DNA of 64,000 bases, taken from the NCBI RefSeq assembly GCF_010993735.1, contig NZ_WQNI01000005.1:2501-66500 (forward strand), given 5' to 3'. Source of the stretch: Chelativorans alearensis (GTDB taxonomy: Bacteria > Pseudomonadota > Alphaproteobacteria > Rhizobiales > Rhizobiaceae). Both the position numbers and the translations under genes were made by a program. Below, in pieces: positions 34,003-42,961 of this stretch (position 1 is the stretch's first letter; each line of letters opens with the position of its first letter). The notes beneath the pieces are model-generated. The model searched no databases. It was not told the DNA's origin and worked only from the letters and a program-made list of their open reading frames with translations.

Positions 34003-34774
34003 GATGAACCCTCGGCACGTTCTCATTCTCGGTGGCACCGGCGAAGCGCGCCGGCTCGCCGAAACGCTCGTTCAGGAAGGCGAGCTGCGCGTTACCCTCT
34101 CGCTGGCCGGCCGCACCGCCAGCCCGCTTATGCAGGCCGGCGACGTGCGCCGCGGCGGCTTCGGCGGGGCGGAGGGTCTTGCGCGGTATATCCGCAAAAA
34201 CGGCATCGGCATCCTGCTCGACGCCACGCATCCCTTCGCCGCCCGCATTTCGGAGAACGCCGCGCGTGCGGCGAAGCGGGCGGCGGTACCGCTCGTTTCC
34301 CTGGAGCGCCCCCCTTGGCATGCCGTCGAGGGCGACCATTGGATCGAGGCTGGAAACACTGCCGAGGCAGCCAAGCTCCTCGGGGAAGAGCCGCGCACGG
34401 TGTTCCTCGCCATCGGCCGGCAGGAACTCGCTCCCTTCGCGGCGCGTCCCCAGCACTCCTACATCGTGCGCAGCGTCGATCCCGTGGAGCCCGCCGCCGC
34501 GCCCGCCAACGCGCGCTTCATCCACGAGCGCGGCCCCTTCGACGAGGCGGCTGAGCGAGCGTTGCTTGAGAACAACGGCGTCGAGATCGTCGTTGCCAAG
34601 AACAGCGGCGGCGATGCGACCTACGGCAAGATCGCTGCCGCGCGGTCGCTGGGCCTGCCGATCGTCATGGTGCGCCGCCCGCGCCCGCCTGCAAGCGGCG
34701 CGGTGGCCACTGTGGAAGAAGCGATGGAGCGCATCCGTCATCTCGCCTGCCTCCCGGCCGAGCGTGGGGAATAG
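34001..34774 (+). CDS. cobK: precorrin-6A reductase
   Basis: NADPH-dependent reduction of precorrin-6A to precorrin-6B (dihydro form). The 257-aa protein starts HVLILGGTGEARRLAETL and shows LLDATHPFAARISENA, LERPPWHAVEGDHW and the C-terminal VAKNSGGDATYGKIAAARSL, which are diagnostic of CobK. It is the only plus-strand gene inside the leftward cob run. Its start (34001, or the next ATG at 34004) abuts the cobL start head to head, and its last 37 bp overlap the end of cobJ tail to tail. The whole gene is thus antisense to any cobJ-cobL read-through transcript. No strong ribosome binding site is visible. Confidence 0.93.
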   Translation: MMNPRHVLILGGTGEARRLAETLVQEGELRVTLSLAGRTASPLMQAGDVRRGGFGGAEGLARYIRKNGIGILLDATHPFAARISENAARAAKRAAVPLVSLERPPWHAVEGDHWIEAGNTAEAAKLLGEEPRTVFLAIGRQELAPFAARPQHSYIVRSVDPVEPAAAPANARFIHERGPFDEAAERALLENNGVEIVVAKNSGGDATYGKIAAARSLGLPIVMVRRPRPPASGAVATVEEAMERIRHLACLPAERGE

Positions 34775-35502
34775 ACGAGCGGCGGCCGGCCCTCGCGCGC
34801 AACGACACGCGTCTCCGCCGAGCCCACGATGACACACGTCGCCATGTCCGCCTGATCGGAGCGCGCCTCGCCCAGCGTCGTGACCGTCATGCGTTCATCG
34901 GGCCGGCCGGCGGCACGGCCGAAGATGACGGGCGTGGCTGGAGCAAGAATTTCCCGCAAGATCTCGAACGCCCGCCCGAGCTGCCACGGCCGCGCACGGC
35001 TCACGGGGTTGTAGAAGGCGAGCACGAAACCCGCTCCCGCCGCGGCCCGCAGCCGCGCCTCGATCAGCTCCCACGGCTTCAGGTTGTCCGACAGGGACAT
35101 GGCGCAGAAGTCATGGCCGAGCGGCGCGCCCGTGCGAGCGGCTACGGCGAGCATGGCCGTGACGCCGGGCACCACGCGAAACTCGATCTCGCGCCATGCG
35201 AGAGGGCCTGCTTCGATCGCCTCGCAAACGGCAGCGGCCATGGCAAAGATACCGGCATCCCCTCCCGAGACCACGGCCACACTCCGGCCGGATGCCGCCA
35301 TATCGAGCGCCGCGCCGGCGCGCGAAAGCTCCTCCCGGTTGTCGGAAGCATGGCGCGTCTGGCCGGGCGCAAGCTCGAGCCGGTCGAGATAGGGCGCGTA
35401 GCCGAAGAAGTCGCTCGCCTCTATAAGGGCGGCGCGCGCCTCCGGCGTCATCTGGTCCGGGCTGCCGGGGCCGAGGCCCACCACCACGATCCTGCCGCTC
35501 AT
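34738..35502 (-). CDS. cobJ: precorrin-3B C17-methyltransferase
   Basis: Ring-contracting methyltransferase, 254 aa. It methylates C-17 of precorrin-3B, giving precorrin-4. It has IVVVGLGPGSPDQMTPEAR, FFGYAPYLDRL, VVSGGDAGIFAMAAAVCEA and VVPGVTAMLAVAARTGAPLG, then FCAMSLSDNLKPWE, typical of CobJ/CbiH. It overlaps cobI by 4 bp and its 3' end overlaps the convergent cobK gene by 37 bp. The family is certain. Confidence 0.95.
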   Translation of the reverse strand: MSGRIVVVGLGPGSPDQMTPEARAALIEASDFFGYAPYLDRLELAPGQTRHASDNREELSRAGAALDMAASGRSVAVVSGGDAGIFAMAAAVCEAIEAGPLAWREIEFRVVPGVTAMLAVAARTGAPLGHDFCAMSLSDNLKPWELIEARLRAAAGAGFVLAFYNPVSRARPWQLGRAFEILREILAPATPVIFGRAAGRPDERMTVTTLGEARSDQADMATCVIVGSAETRVVAREGRPPLVYSPRSAGRQAR

Positions 35503-36224
35503 GGCCTATCCCTCCAGCCCGGAACCAATACGATGGAGAAATAGGCGGCCTCGTCGTCCACCTTGTCCGCAAGCCGCACCGTAGCCATGGCCGCCATGGT
35601 GCCGCGCTCCACGAAGATGGCTTCGCCGAGCCTGCCCGTCGCCTGAAGCGCGCGGCGGATCTTTGCGAGATTTCGCCCCACCTTCATGATGACGCAGGCC
35701 TCAGCATCATCGAGCCGGCGCTGAAGCTCGGTCTCCGGCAGCGTTCCCGGCAATACCGAAAGCACGTCGTCGCCTTGCACGATGGGCAGGCCCACGGCCG
35801 ACCAGCAGCCCGACATTGCCGTAATGCCGGCGATCACCTCCGTCGGATAGCGGCCGGCCAGCCGCACATGCAGATGCATATAGGAGCCGTAAAACAGCGG
35901 GTCGCCCTCGCTCAGGACGGCAACGGTGCGCCCGGCCGCCAGATGCGCCTCCACGGCCTCCGCCGCCTCCTCATAGAAGCAGGAGATGGCCTCGCCATAG
36001 GCCGGTGCACTTTTCGCAATTTCGGTCGTCACGGGGTAAAGCAGCGGCAATTCGACCACATCCGCGCGCATATGCGCGGCGACGATGGCGCGCGCATTGC
36101 TGCCGTTGCCGCGCTTTGCGAAATGCGCCACCACGTCAGCCGCGCGGAGCGCCTTCACCGCCTTCAGCGTAAGAAGCTCCGGATCGCCCGGCCCGGTGCC
36201 GACGCCGATCAACCGCCCGCTCAT
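35499..36224 (-). CDS. cobI: precorrin-2 C20-methyltransferase
   Basis: Methylates C-20 of precorrin-2 to precorrin-3A. The 241-aa protein has LIGVGTGPGDPELLTLKAVK, the Cob/CbiL-type LLYPVTTEIAKSAPAY segment, VLSEGDPLFYGSYMHLHVRL and VIAGITAMSGCWSAVGLPIV. The ATG at 36224 overlaps the cobH stop by 4 bp; the longer frame upstream belongs to a cobH shadow. It stands in the expected order cobG-cobH-cobI-cobJ. Confidence 0.95.
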   Translation of the reverse strand: MSGRLIGVGTGPGDPELLTLKAVKALRAADVVAHFAKRGNGSNARAIVAAHMRADVVELPLLYPVTTEIAKSAPAYGEAISCFYEEAAEAVEAHLAAGRTVAVLSEGDPLFYGSYMHLHVRLAGRYPTEVIAGITAMSGCWSAVGLPIVQGDDVLSVLPGTLPETELQRRLDDAEACVIMKVGRNLAKIRRALQATGRLGEAIFVERGTMAAMATVRLADKVDDEAAYFSIVLVPGWRDRP

Positions 36225-36850
36225 ATACCCGCCCTCGCCAACGCATTCACCGCCGCCGCCGTCATGGCACTGCCGCCGAGCCGCCCCCGCACGATGGCGA
36301 AGGGAACGCCGTGGCCGCCTGCCGCCAGCGCCTCCTTCGATTCCGCCGCACCCACGAAGCCGACCGGCATACCGATAATCGCCGCAGGCCTCGGCGCCCC
36401 CGCTTCGAGCATGTCGAGCAGGTGGAAAAGCGCCGTCGGCGCATTGCCGATGGCGACCACCGCGCCTTCGAGACGCTCCCGCCAAAGTTCGAGTGCAGCG
36501 GCCGAGCGCGTATTGCCGATCCTACCGGCAATCTCGGGCGTGCGCGGATCACGCAGCGTGCAAAGCACCTCGTTCCCGGCCGGCAGGCGCGCGCGCGTGA
36601 TGCCGTGCACCACCATTTCGGCATCGCAAAAGATCGGTGCGCCGGCCGCCAGCGCTGCCCGCGCCGCCTCCACGAAGTCCGGAGAGAAGGCGAAATCGCG
36701 CGCAGCCTCGACCAGCCCGCAGGCATGGATCATGCGCACCGCCACATCCGCCTGCGCCACGGAAAAGCGCGAAAGGTCCGCCTCCGCCCGGATAATGGCG
36801 AAGGATTTCTCGTAGATGGCCGTGCCGTCGCGGATGTAGTCGGTTGTCAT
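36221..36850 (-). CDS. cobH: precorrin-8X methylmutase
   Basis: Moves the C-11 methyl group to C-12, forming hydrogenobyrinate. The 209-aa product has YIRDGTAIYEKSFAIIRAEA, the catalytic-histidine region ARMIHACGLVEA in this protein's form VRMIHACGLVEA, and IFCDAEMVVHGI. A C-terminal AIIGMPVGFVGAAESKEAL segment follows. Four-base overlaps with cobG and cobI indicate coupled translation. Confidence 0.95.
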   Translation of the reverse strand: MTTDYIRDGTAIYEKSFAIIRAEADLSRFSVAQADVAVRMIHACGLVEAARDFAFSPDFVEAARAALAAGAPIFCDAEMVVHGITRARLPAGNEVLCTLRDPRTPEIAGRIGNTRSAAALELWRERLEGAVVAIGNAPTALFHLLDMLEAGAPRPAAIIGMPVGFVGAAESKEALAAGGHGVPFAIVRGRLGGSAMTAAAVNALARAGI

Positions 36851-38100
36851 GGGCGTTGCCTGAATTGTTCCTCGGCCAGCTCGGAAAGCAGGGCCTTGAG
36901 ATCGGATGGGATGGCGGTGCCGTCGGCGCTGATCTCAAAGCCGCCCTCGACACCCATCAGCGTCACCGAAGCGCGGGAGGGGCGGGCGCACTGCTTGCCG
37001 CAGCCCGAAAGATGCAGTTGGTAGTCGCCGCCGAGCAGGTCCGGCCGGCTTGCGACGATCCTGTCGGCGAGGTGCCTTGTGGCCAGATGAGCAGAGGCAC
37101 AGGCGGGTTTACCCGCGCAAACGGCGATGGAAAGGCGCGGATCGCCGGGCTTGGCGATGAGACCCAAGCGTTCGGCGGCGGTAAAAAGCGCCGAGTCCTC
37201 ATGTTCCCACACGCCCGGGACGATCAGGCCCCTGCCGCGCGCGAGGCACACGTCTCTCTCTTCGCCGAGGACTTCTGCAAAGGCGGAAAGTGCGCCACCT
37301 TCGATCTGCCCATAGGCCAGTGCGAACCCCCTCGCCCACCCCCCGCCGACAAGCGCGAACCGGCCCACCGGCGAGTGCATGGGTTCCATTGGCACAACGC
37401 CGGGCACCGGTTCGCGGCCCGCAACCTTTGCCAACACCGCATCGGAGAGATCGCGCGCCCGCGCTTCGACGCCGCGTTCGGCAACGGCTTCCAGGATACG
37501 GACGGCAGTATCAACTGCATCGGCCTGCGCGAAACGGCCCAGTTCGCGCGCGGTGGCAGAAGTACCGCCAACGCGAAGGAGCCATGTGACGGCACTCTCT
37601 TCAGAGAAAGCTGCCTCACCGGAAACCTCTGCACCAGCCACAGCTTCCAACTTCACATCCGCAAGCATCTCGCGAAGCCCCAGGACTCCACCACCATCGA
37701 CGGTCACCGAAACCTTCGGCCCCAGCCGCTGACTCAGCCCCAGCGATTCACATCGCGCCCAAATCTCGCGGGCAAGCCCACGCGGGTCGGCAACTCCGCT
37801 CACCTCCAGCCCGGCAAGTGGGCTGATATCGATCGGCAGTCCCGAGCGCACCTTTATCCCCAGCGCCTCCACCGCGACGCCAAGCGCGACCGCGCTCTCC
37901 TCCGTCAGTCCCCGCACCTGCAGGCTGCCGCGCGCGGTGATCTCCAGAATACCGTTGCCGAGCCTCTCCGCCGCTCGTGCAAGCCCCGCCAGTTGGCGCC
38001 CGGAAAGATGGCCTCCCACCGGGTTGAGACGGGCGAGCAGGCCGTCGCCGGTCTGCATCGGCGCGGAAAGCGAGGGGCAGGCGCCGCGGCGAAGGCTCAC
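36847..38100 (-). CDS. cobG: precorrin-3B synthase (oxygen-dependent monooxygenase)
   Basis: Ferredoxin-like nitrite/sulfite-reductase family enzyme, 417 aa, that hydroxylates precorrin-3A with oxygen and forms the ring-A lactone; it is the defining aerobic-pathway enzyme. Two ferredoxin-like half domains are visible (NPVGGHLSGRQLAGLARAAE; MHSPVGRFALVGGGWARG). The iron-sulfur cysteines lie in AVCAGKPACASAH and LSGCGKQCARPSRA. ATGA overlaps join it to cobN upstream and cobH downstream. Its presence indicates aerobic cobalamin synthesis. Confidence 0.94.
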   Translation of the reverse strand: MSLRRGACPSLSAPMQTGDGLLARLNPVGGHLSGRQLAGLARAAERLGNGILEITARGSLQVRGLTEESAVALGVAVEALGIKVRSGLPIDISPLAGLEVSGVADPRGLAREIWARCESLGLSQRLGPKVSVTVDGGGVLGLREMLADVKLEAVAGAEVSGEAAFSEESAVTWLLRVGGTSATARELGRFAQADAVDTAVRILEAVAERGVEARARDLSDAVLAKVAGREPVPGVVPMEPMHSPVGRFALVGGGWARGFALAYGQIEGGALSAFAEVLGEERDVCLARGRGLIVPGVWEHEDSALFTAAERLGLIAKPGDPRLSIAVCAGKPACASAHLATRHLADRIVASRPDLLGGDYQLHLSGCGKQCARPSRASVTLMGVEGGFEISADGTAIPSDLKALLSELAEEQFRQRP

Positions 38101-41100
38101 GCGACTTCCTCCTGCCTGCGTGCTTCGGCGATCAATTCCGCAAGGCCGTCGTCCACTGCATTGCGGCGCGGGTGCCAGAGGCCGCGCCGGCGCGCATCGG
38201 CAAAGCGCTCGGCAATGGCGCGAAGCGCGGTTGGGTTTTCCCGGAAGAGGAAGTCGCGCACCCGTTCGTCTTCCAGATAGGCGGCGTGAACCGCCTCGAT
38301 CAGTGCGCCGGGGATCGCGTTCGTCGTCTCGGCGAAGCCGACGAGGCGATCGACGGTCTCGGCAAACTCGGCCGCCCCACGCGGCCCATGCCGTAACTGG
38401 CCTGCGATGAAGCGCGGGTTGAGCGCGCGGGCCCGCACGGCGCGCGTAACGGCGGACGCCAGCGAGCGGGCGCGCGGACGCTCGGGATCCGTCGTATCGA
38501 GCACGACGAGATCTGCCTTGCCGCCAAGTGCTGCAAGTGCCGCGGAAAAGCCGCCGATGAAGGCCACGTCGGCGGAACCCTCAAGGATGTCGCGGCCAGG
38601 ATCGTCGCCTGTATGCACCAGAAGATCGGCCCCGCCGACGCGCTCCGCGAAGGCACCGGGCGCCGCCCGCCCCTCTCCTTCCGCCCCGCCGAAAACGTGG
38701 GAGGCGGCTTCGAGATAGGCCTCGCCAAGTTCCGAACGGTCCTGCCAGTCGCCACGTGCAAGACGCTCCTCGATACCCGCGCCGTAAGTGCCGGGGGCGG
38801 AGCCGAAAATACGCGCCGGCACCCTCCCCTCGCTGCGGCCGGCGGCAGCAAGCGGGTTTTCGTCCTGCGCCTCGTCGCGTGCGGCGACGGCGGCAACGGC
38901 GGCATCGATCAAGGTGATCTGTGTCGGGAACATGTCGCGGAACAGCCCTGAGATGCGCCAGGTAACATCGATGCGCGGGCGACCGATGGCGGCAGGCGGC
39001 AGCACCTCGATGCCGGTCACGCGCCCGGTGGCGGCGTCCCATTGCGGGCGGCAGCCCATCAGCGCCAGGCCTTGCGCGATCTCTTCGCCCCCCGTGCGCA
39101 GGCTGGCGCTGCCCCACAGGTCGAGCACCAGCGCGCGCGGATAGTCGCCATGCTCCTGCAAATATGCCCGCACGATCTCGTCGGCGGCGGTCGTGCCGAG
39201 CGCCACGGCGGTAGGCGTCGGCAGCGTGCGCGGGTCGGCGGTGAAAAGGTTGCGGCCCGTGGGCAGCACATCGGTCCGGCCGCGCGACGGCGCGCCCGAC
39301 GGTCCCGGCGGCACCCGCTTGCCGTCCAGCGCGGCGATGAAGGCGTTACGTTCGCGTTCCGCGCTCTCGACCCGCAGCGGATCGGCTTCGCCGTCGGCCG
39401 CACGGCCGTAGATGTGAAGCCCGTCCTTGATAGCGAAATCCTTGAGGTCGCAGAGCCACGCATCGATGCGCAGCAGCGCTGCTTCCGGGTCGTCCCCCTC
39501 GTCGACACCGGCCTCGCGGGCGAGACCGGTGTTCCGCGCCGTCTCAACGATCAACCCTGCCAGCCGGCCGCGGCGGCGGCGGTCGAGGCCGTCGGCCTGC
39601 GCATATTCGTCGACCAGGCGCTCCAACGCCTGCTGCTCATCGCTCAAGCCGGCACCGACCAGCGGCGGCGTCAGGTGACCCAGCGTCACGGCGGCGATCC
39701 GCCGCTTTGCCTGCGCCGCCTCGCCCGGATTGCTGACGATGAAGGGGTAGACCACCGGCAGCGGACCAGCCACGAGCTCAGGGAAACAAGCGCCGCTCAA
39801 GGCCACTGCCTTGCCCGGCAGCCATTCCAGCGTCCCATGCGCGCCCAGATGGACAAGGGCGTGGCAGCCCAGCTCCTCGCGCAGCCACAGACCGAAAGCG
39901 ATAAGCGGATGGCCGGGCGGCAGCACCGGATCGTGATAGTCCGCCCTGCGATCCGCGGAGCGGCCACGATCGGGTGCAAAAGCGATGGTGACGTTGCCGA
40001 AGCGCGCCGCGCGGAAACAAAAATCCTCGCCCCCCGGCACGCCCCAGGCGCTCTCCACCGCGTTGCGCGCCTCCCGCGGCAGGTGTGCGAAGGCGGCGGC
40101 ATAATCTTCGGCGGTAATGCCGGCCTTCTCACGCTCCAGAAGGCGCATCAGGGCGCGCGGCGTCTCGGGAATATCCTCCACCCGATACCCTTCCGCCTTC
40201 AGGTCGTGCAGCATGGCAATGGCGCTTTGCGGTACGTCGAGCCCGACCGCATAGCCGCTGCGCCCCGTTGCGGCCGGATAATCCGGCAGGATGATGGCGA
40301 TGCGCCGCCCCGCGCGTGGCGTGGATTGCAGTCTCAGAAATGCAGCTAGCCGTTCGGCCACCTGCGCCACCCGATCCGGCTCCGGCCGGTTGACCTGCAG
40401 GCTGACCGCCAATGCCGGGTCCAGCGCCTGTCTGTCCTTGAAGGAGATCGCCCCGGCCAGGATGCGGCCGTCGAGCTCCGGCAGCACCACATGCATGGCG
40501 AGATCGGCGGGCGCCATGCCACGCTGGCCGCCCTCCCAGGCCTCGCGCCGGGTTGTCGCGACGGCTACCTGGAAGACCGGCAGGCCGAGCCGCTCGAAGA
40601 GGCTTTCTTCCTCGCCTTCAATGCCGCTCGCAAAGGCGGTGGTCGTGATGAGAGCTGCGGGCCGCAACGCCTCTACCGCCTCGTCCAGAAGCTGCCGGGC
40701 GGACGCATCGCGCAGCGTGGAGACGAAAACCGGTACCGCCAGAACGCCCTTCTCGTCCAGCGCACGGACAAGCGCATCGATTGGCGCCACATCGTTGGCC
40801 AGCAGCATGGAGCGGTAGAAAAGCACCGGCACGACCGGCCGGCCCGACGCCGCCAGCGACCGATAGTGCGCCAACCCGGTGACACCTTGGCCCGGCGCAT
40901 AGTATCCTGCGCGCGCCAGCGGCCGCGCCTCGCCCACCGCAATGTCGCGGCCGGCAAGACGCGCCATATGGCGCACGAAAAGCGCCATGTTCTCGGGCCC
41001 GCCCTCACGGAACAGGCCGAGCAGGGTTTCGTAAGTCTCCCCGCGAACCGTCGAAAGCGCGGCAAGCCGCTCGTCGCCCTCGCGGCATTCGCCGGGGAGC

Positions 41101-41438
41101 AGAATGAGCGCAATGCCACGCTCGCGCGCAACCGCCGCCAGCCTGTCGCAGCCGTAGCGCCACCAGTCGTAGCCGCCGAGGACGCGCGCCGCCACGACCT
41201 TCGCCTGGGAAGCCACGCCGTCGACCCACAGATCGACCGACATGGGGTGGCGCAGGTCGCCGAGCGCGGCGAGCCGCAGCGAGGGCAACGTTTCCCGGCC
41301 CGCCTTCCACGCCGCCGCAATCCCCGCCAGGTCGCTGTCGGTAAACGACAGCGCGACCATCTCCGCCGGCGTCTGGCGAAGGTCTACCGGCTCGATCAGA
41401 TCTTCGAGCGAGGCGGAACTGGTGGCGAGGATATGCAT
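38097..41438 (-). CDS. cobN: cobaltochelatase large subunit
   Basis: ATP-dependent cobalt chelatase subunit that holds hydrogenobyrinate a,c-diamide, 1113 aa. Recognisable BchH/CobN parts are LLPGECREGDERLAALS near residue 115, LVHLGAHGTLEWLPGKAVAL, DGLHIYGRAADGE, FGSAPGTYGAGIEERLARGD and GRDILEGSADVAFIGGFSAA. It is about 100-150 residues shorter than many rhizobial CobN proteins as I remember them, but both ends look natural. The two partner subunits (CobS/CobT chelatase AAA pair) are not in this window. It starts 4 bp after cobW and overlaps cobG by 4 bp. Confidence 0.95.
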   Translation of the reverse strand: MHILATSSASLEDLIEPVDLRQTPAEMVALSFTDSDLAGIAAAWKAGRETLPSLRLAALGDLRHPMSVDLWVDGVASQAKVVAARVLGGYDWWRYGCDRLAAVARERGIALILLPGECREGDERLAALSTVRGETYETLLGLFREGGPENMALFVRHMARLAGRDIAVGEARPLARAGYYAPGQGVTGLAHYRSLAASGRPVVPVLFYRSMLLANDVAPIDALVRALDEKGVLAVPVFVSTLRDASARQLLDEAVEALRPAALITTTAFASGIEGEEESLFERLGLPVFQVAVATTRREAWEGGQRGMAPADLAMHVVLPELDGRILAGAISFKDRQALDPALAVSLQVNRPEPDRVAQVAERLAAFLRLQSTPRAGRRIAIILPDYPAATGRSGYAVGLDVPQSAIAMLHDLKAEGYRVEDIPETPRALMRLLEREKAGITAEDYAAAFAHLPREARNAVESAWGVPGGEDFCFRAARFGNVTIAFAPDRGRSADRRADYHDPVLPPGHPLIAFGLWLREELGCHALVHLGAHGTLEWLPGKAVALSGACFPELVAGPLPVVYPFIVSNPGEAAQAKRRIAAVTLGHLTPPLVGAGLSDEQQALERLVDEYAQADGLDRRRRGRLAGLIVETARNTGLAREAGVDEGDDPEAALLRIDAWLCDLKDFAIKDGLHIYGRAADGEADPLRVESAERERNAFIAALDGKRVPPGPSGAPSRGRTDVLPTGRNLFTADPRTLPTPTAVALGTTAADEIVRAYLQEHGDYPRALVLDLWGSASLRTGGEEIAQGLALMGCRPQWDAATGRVTGIEVLPPAAIGRPRIDVTWRISGLFRDMFPTQITLIDAAVAAVAARDEAQDENPLAAAGRSEGRVPARIFGSAPGTYGAGIEERLARGDWQDRSELGEAYLEAASHVFGGAEGEGRAAPGAFAERVGGADLLVHTGDDPGRDILEGSADVAFIGGFSAALAALGGKADLVVLDTTDPERPRARSLASAVTRAVRARALNPRFIAGQLRHGPRGAAEFAETVDRLVGFAETTNAIPGALIEAVHAAYLEDERVRDFLFRENPTALRAIAERFADARRRGLWHPRRNAVDDGLAELIAEARRQEEVA

Positions 41439-41442
41439 CGTT

Positions 41443-42480
41443 TCATGCCGCCAGAAGCTTCTCGACCGCCGCCCTGTCGAGGCCCTTGAGGCCGATGACG
41501 ACGAGGCGCGTCGACGGCGTTTCCTCAGCCTTCCAGGGGCGGTCGTAGTGATGCGTCACGCGCGGGCCGACCGCCTGGACGAGAAGCCGCATCGGCTTGC
41601 CTTCCACATGCGCGAAGCCCTTCAGGCGCAGCACGTTTTCCGCTTCCGCCGCGAGAGCCACCTTGCGCGCCAACTCATCGGGATTGGCGACCGCCGGCAG
41701 CTCGATGACGAAACTGTCGAAATCGTCATGTTCGTGGTCGAGCACGCCGTCATGATGGGTCTTGCGGTTCTCGATATCGTCCTCGACGGCAAGGCCGAGG
41801 CCGAGAAGGACGCCCGGATCGACATTGCCGTTCATCCCGTGCACGACCTTGACGGCATCCGAGAGGTGCTCGGCCATCGCGCCCATGGCCCGGGCAAGCG
41901 CCTGCTCGTCCAGAAGATCCGCCTTGGACAGGATGACGAGATCGGCGCAGGCGACCTGATCCTCGAACACCTCCTCGACCGGGTCGTCGTGGTCGAGCGA
42001 CGCGTCGGCGGCGCGCTGCCGCTCCAGCGCCTCCATATCGGCCGCAACCTTTCCGCCCGCCAGCGCTGACCCATCCACGACCGCCACCACGCCGTCGACG
42101 GTGACGCGGTTTTTCACGTTCGGCCAGTTGAAGGCCTGCACCAGCGGCTTGGGCAGCGCCAGGCCGGAGGTCTCGATCAGGATGTGATCGACCTTGGGCT
42201 CGCGCGACAGGATCTTGTCGAGCGCCGGCACGAAATCGTCGGCTACCGTGCAGCAGATGCAGCCGTTGGCGAGTTCAACGACGTCATCGTCCGCACAGCC
42301 TTCGATGCCGCAGTTCCTCAGGATCTCACCGTCGATGCCGACGTCGCCGAACTCGTTGACGATGATGGCGATGCGCTTCCCGTTCGCACGCTCCAGCACG
42401 TTGCGGATAAGGGTCGTCTTGCCGGCCCCCAGAAAGCCGGTCACGACGGTACAGGGAACGCGGTCGAACGAAACGGTCAT
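41443..42480 (-). CDS. cobW: CobW family GTP-binding metallochaperone
   Basis: G3E-family GTPase, 345 aa, thought to deliver cobalt to the chelatase. The P-loop is in VTGFLGAGKTTLIRNVL, the metal-binding CxCC motif in ANGCICCTVADDF, and the guanine-specificity element in ILSKADLLDE. A C-terminal CobW_C domain (about 235-340) includes a histidine/aspartate-rich HHDGVLDHEHDDFD insertion that could hold extra metal. GGAGGTCCC precedes the ATG, which overlaps the preceding DUF1636 stop. Position in the B12-riboswitch operon next to cobN supports a cobalt role. Confidence 0.94.
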   Translation of the reverse strand: MTVSFDRVPCTVVTGFLGAGKTTLIRNVLERANGKRIAIIVNEFGDVGIDGEILRNCGIEGCADDDVVELANGCICCTVADDFVPALDKILSREPKVDHILIETSGLALPKPLVQAFNWPNVKNRVTVDGVVAVVDGSALAGGKVAADMEALERQRAADASLDHDDPVEEVFEDQVACADLVILSKADLLDEQALARAMGAMAEHLSDAVKVVHGMNGNVDPGVLLGLGLAVEDDIENRKTHHDGVLDHEHDDFDSFVIELPAVANPDELARKVALAAEAENVLRLKGFAHVEGKPMRLLVQAVGPRVTHHYDRPWKAEETPSTRLVVIGLKGLDRAAVEKLLAA

Positions 42481-42914
42481 GGGACCTCCTTCAGGCTGTC
42501 GGTTGTGGGGATGCGGGCGATGAGGCCGCGCTTCAGCGACTCCGGCCGCTGCCGAAACGGCATGAAACCGTCGCTCGAATTGGCGAAGAGTTCGGCCCCG
42601 GCGACAAGATCCGGCCCGCTGTGAGGCTCAAGCTCGCCGAAGACATAGCTCCACGAGCCCTCGCGCAGGATCGCCGCGCTTAAGCCCCGCTTGCAGTTGC
42701 CGAGGCAGGCGACCTGGCGCACGCGCACACCGGCGCCTTCCGCGGCTTCCACCGTGCTCCTGGCAAGCAATGCGCCGGGACGCGGCAGGTCTTCGGGATC
42801 GGTGGGGCGGCGGCAGGAACTGCACACGACGACGGTGACCGGACTGATTCGGTCGGCATCGCCGGAAGCGTCTATTGAGAGGGAGTCCGCCCGATCTGGT
42901 AAGCCGTCAGCCAA
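42477..42914 (-). CDS. DUF1636 protein, thioredoxin-like (2Fe-2S) ferredoxin-type
   Basis: First gene after the leftward cobalamin riboswitch, overlapping cobW by 4 bp. The 145-aa product has CSSC in VVVCSSCRRPTD and CLGNC in VACLGNCKRGL, the four-cysteine spacing of thioredoxin-like 2Fe-2S ferredoxins; this family often accompanies cobW/cobN. The open frame continues upstream into the riboswitch, so that part is not protein. I propose a TTG start at 42914, which has AAAGGA seven bases upstream; a GTG at 42920 and a GTG just before the first cysteine are alternatives. Its function in cobalt insertion is unproven. Confidence 0.75.
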   Translation of the reverse strand: MADGLPDRADSLSIDASGDADRISPVTVVVCSSCRRPTDPEDLPRPGALLARSTVEAAEGAGVRVRQVACLGNCKRGLSAAILREGSWSYVFGELEPHSGPDLVAGAELFANSSDGFMPFRQRPESLKRGLIARIPTTDSLKEVP

Positions 42915-42961
42915 GGTCACGTCCTTTGCCCGGGTCACCCGCCGGGCGGTCAGGATTAAGT

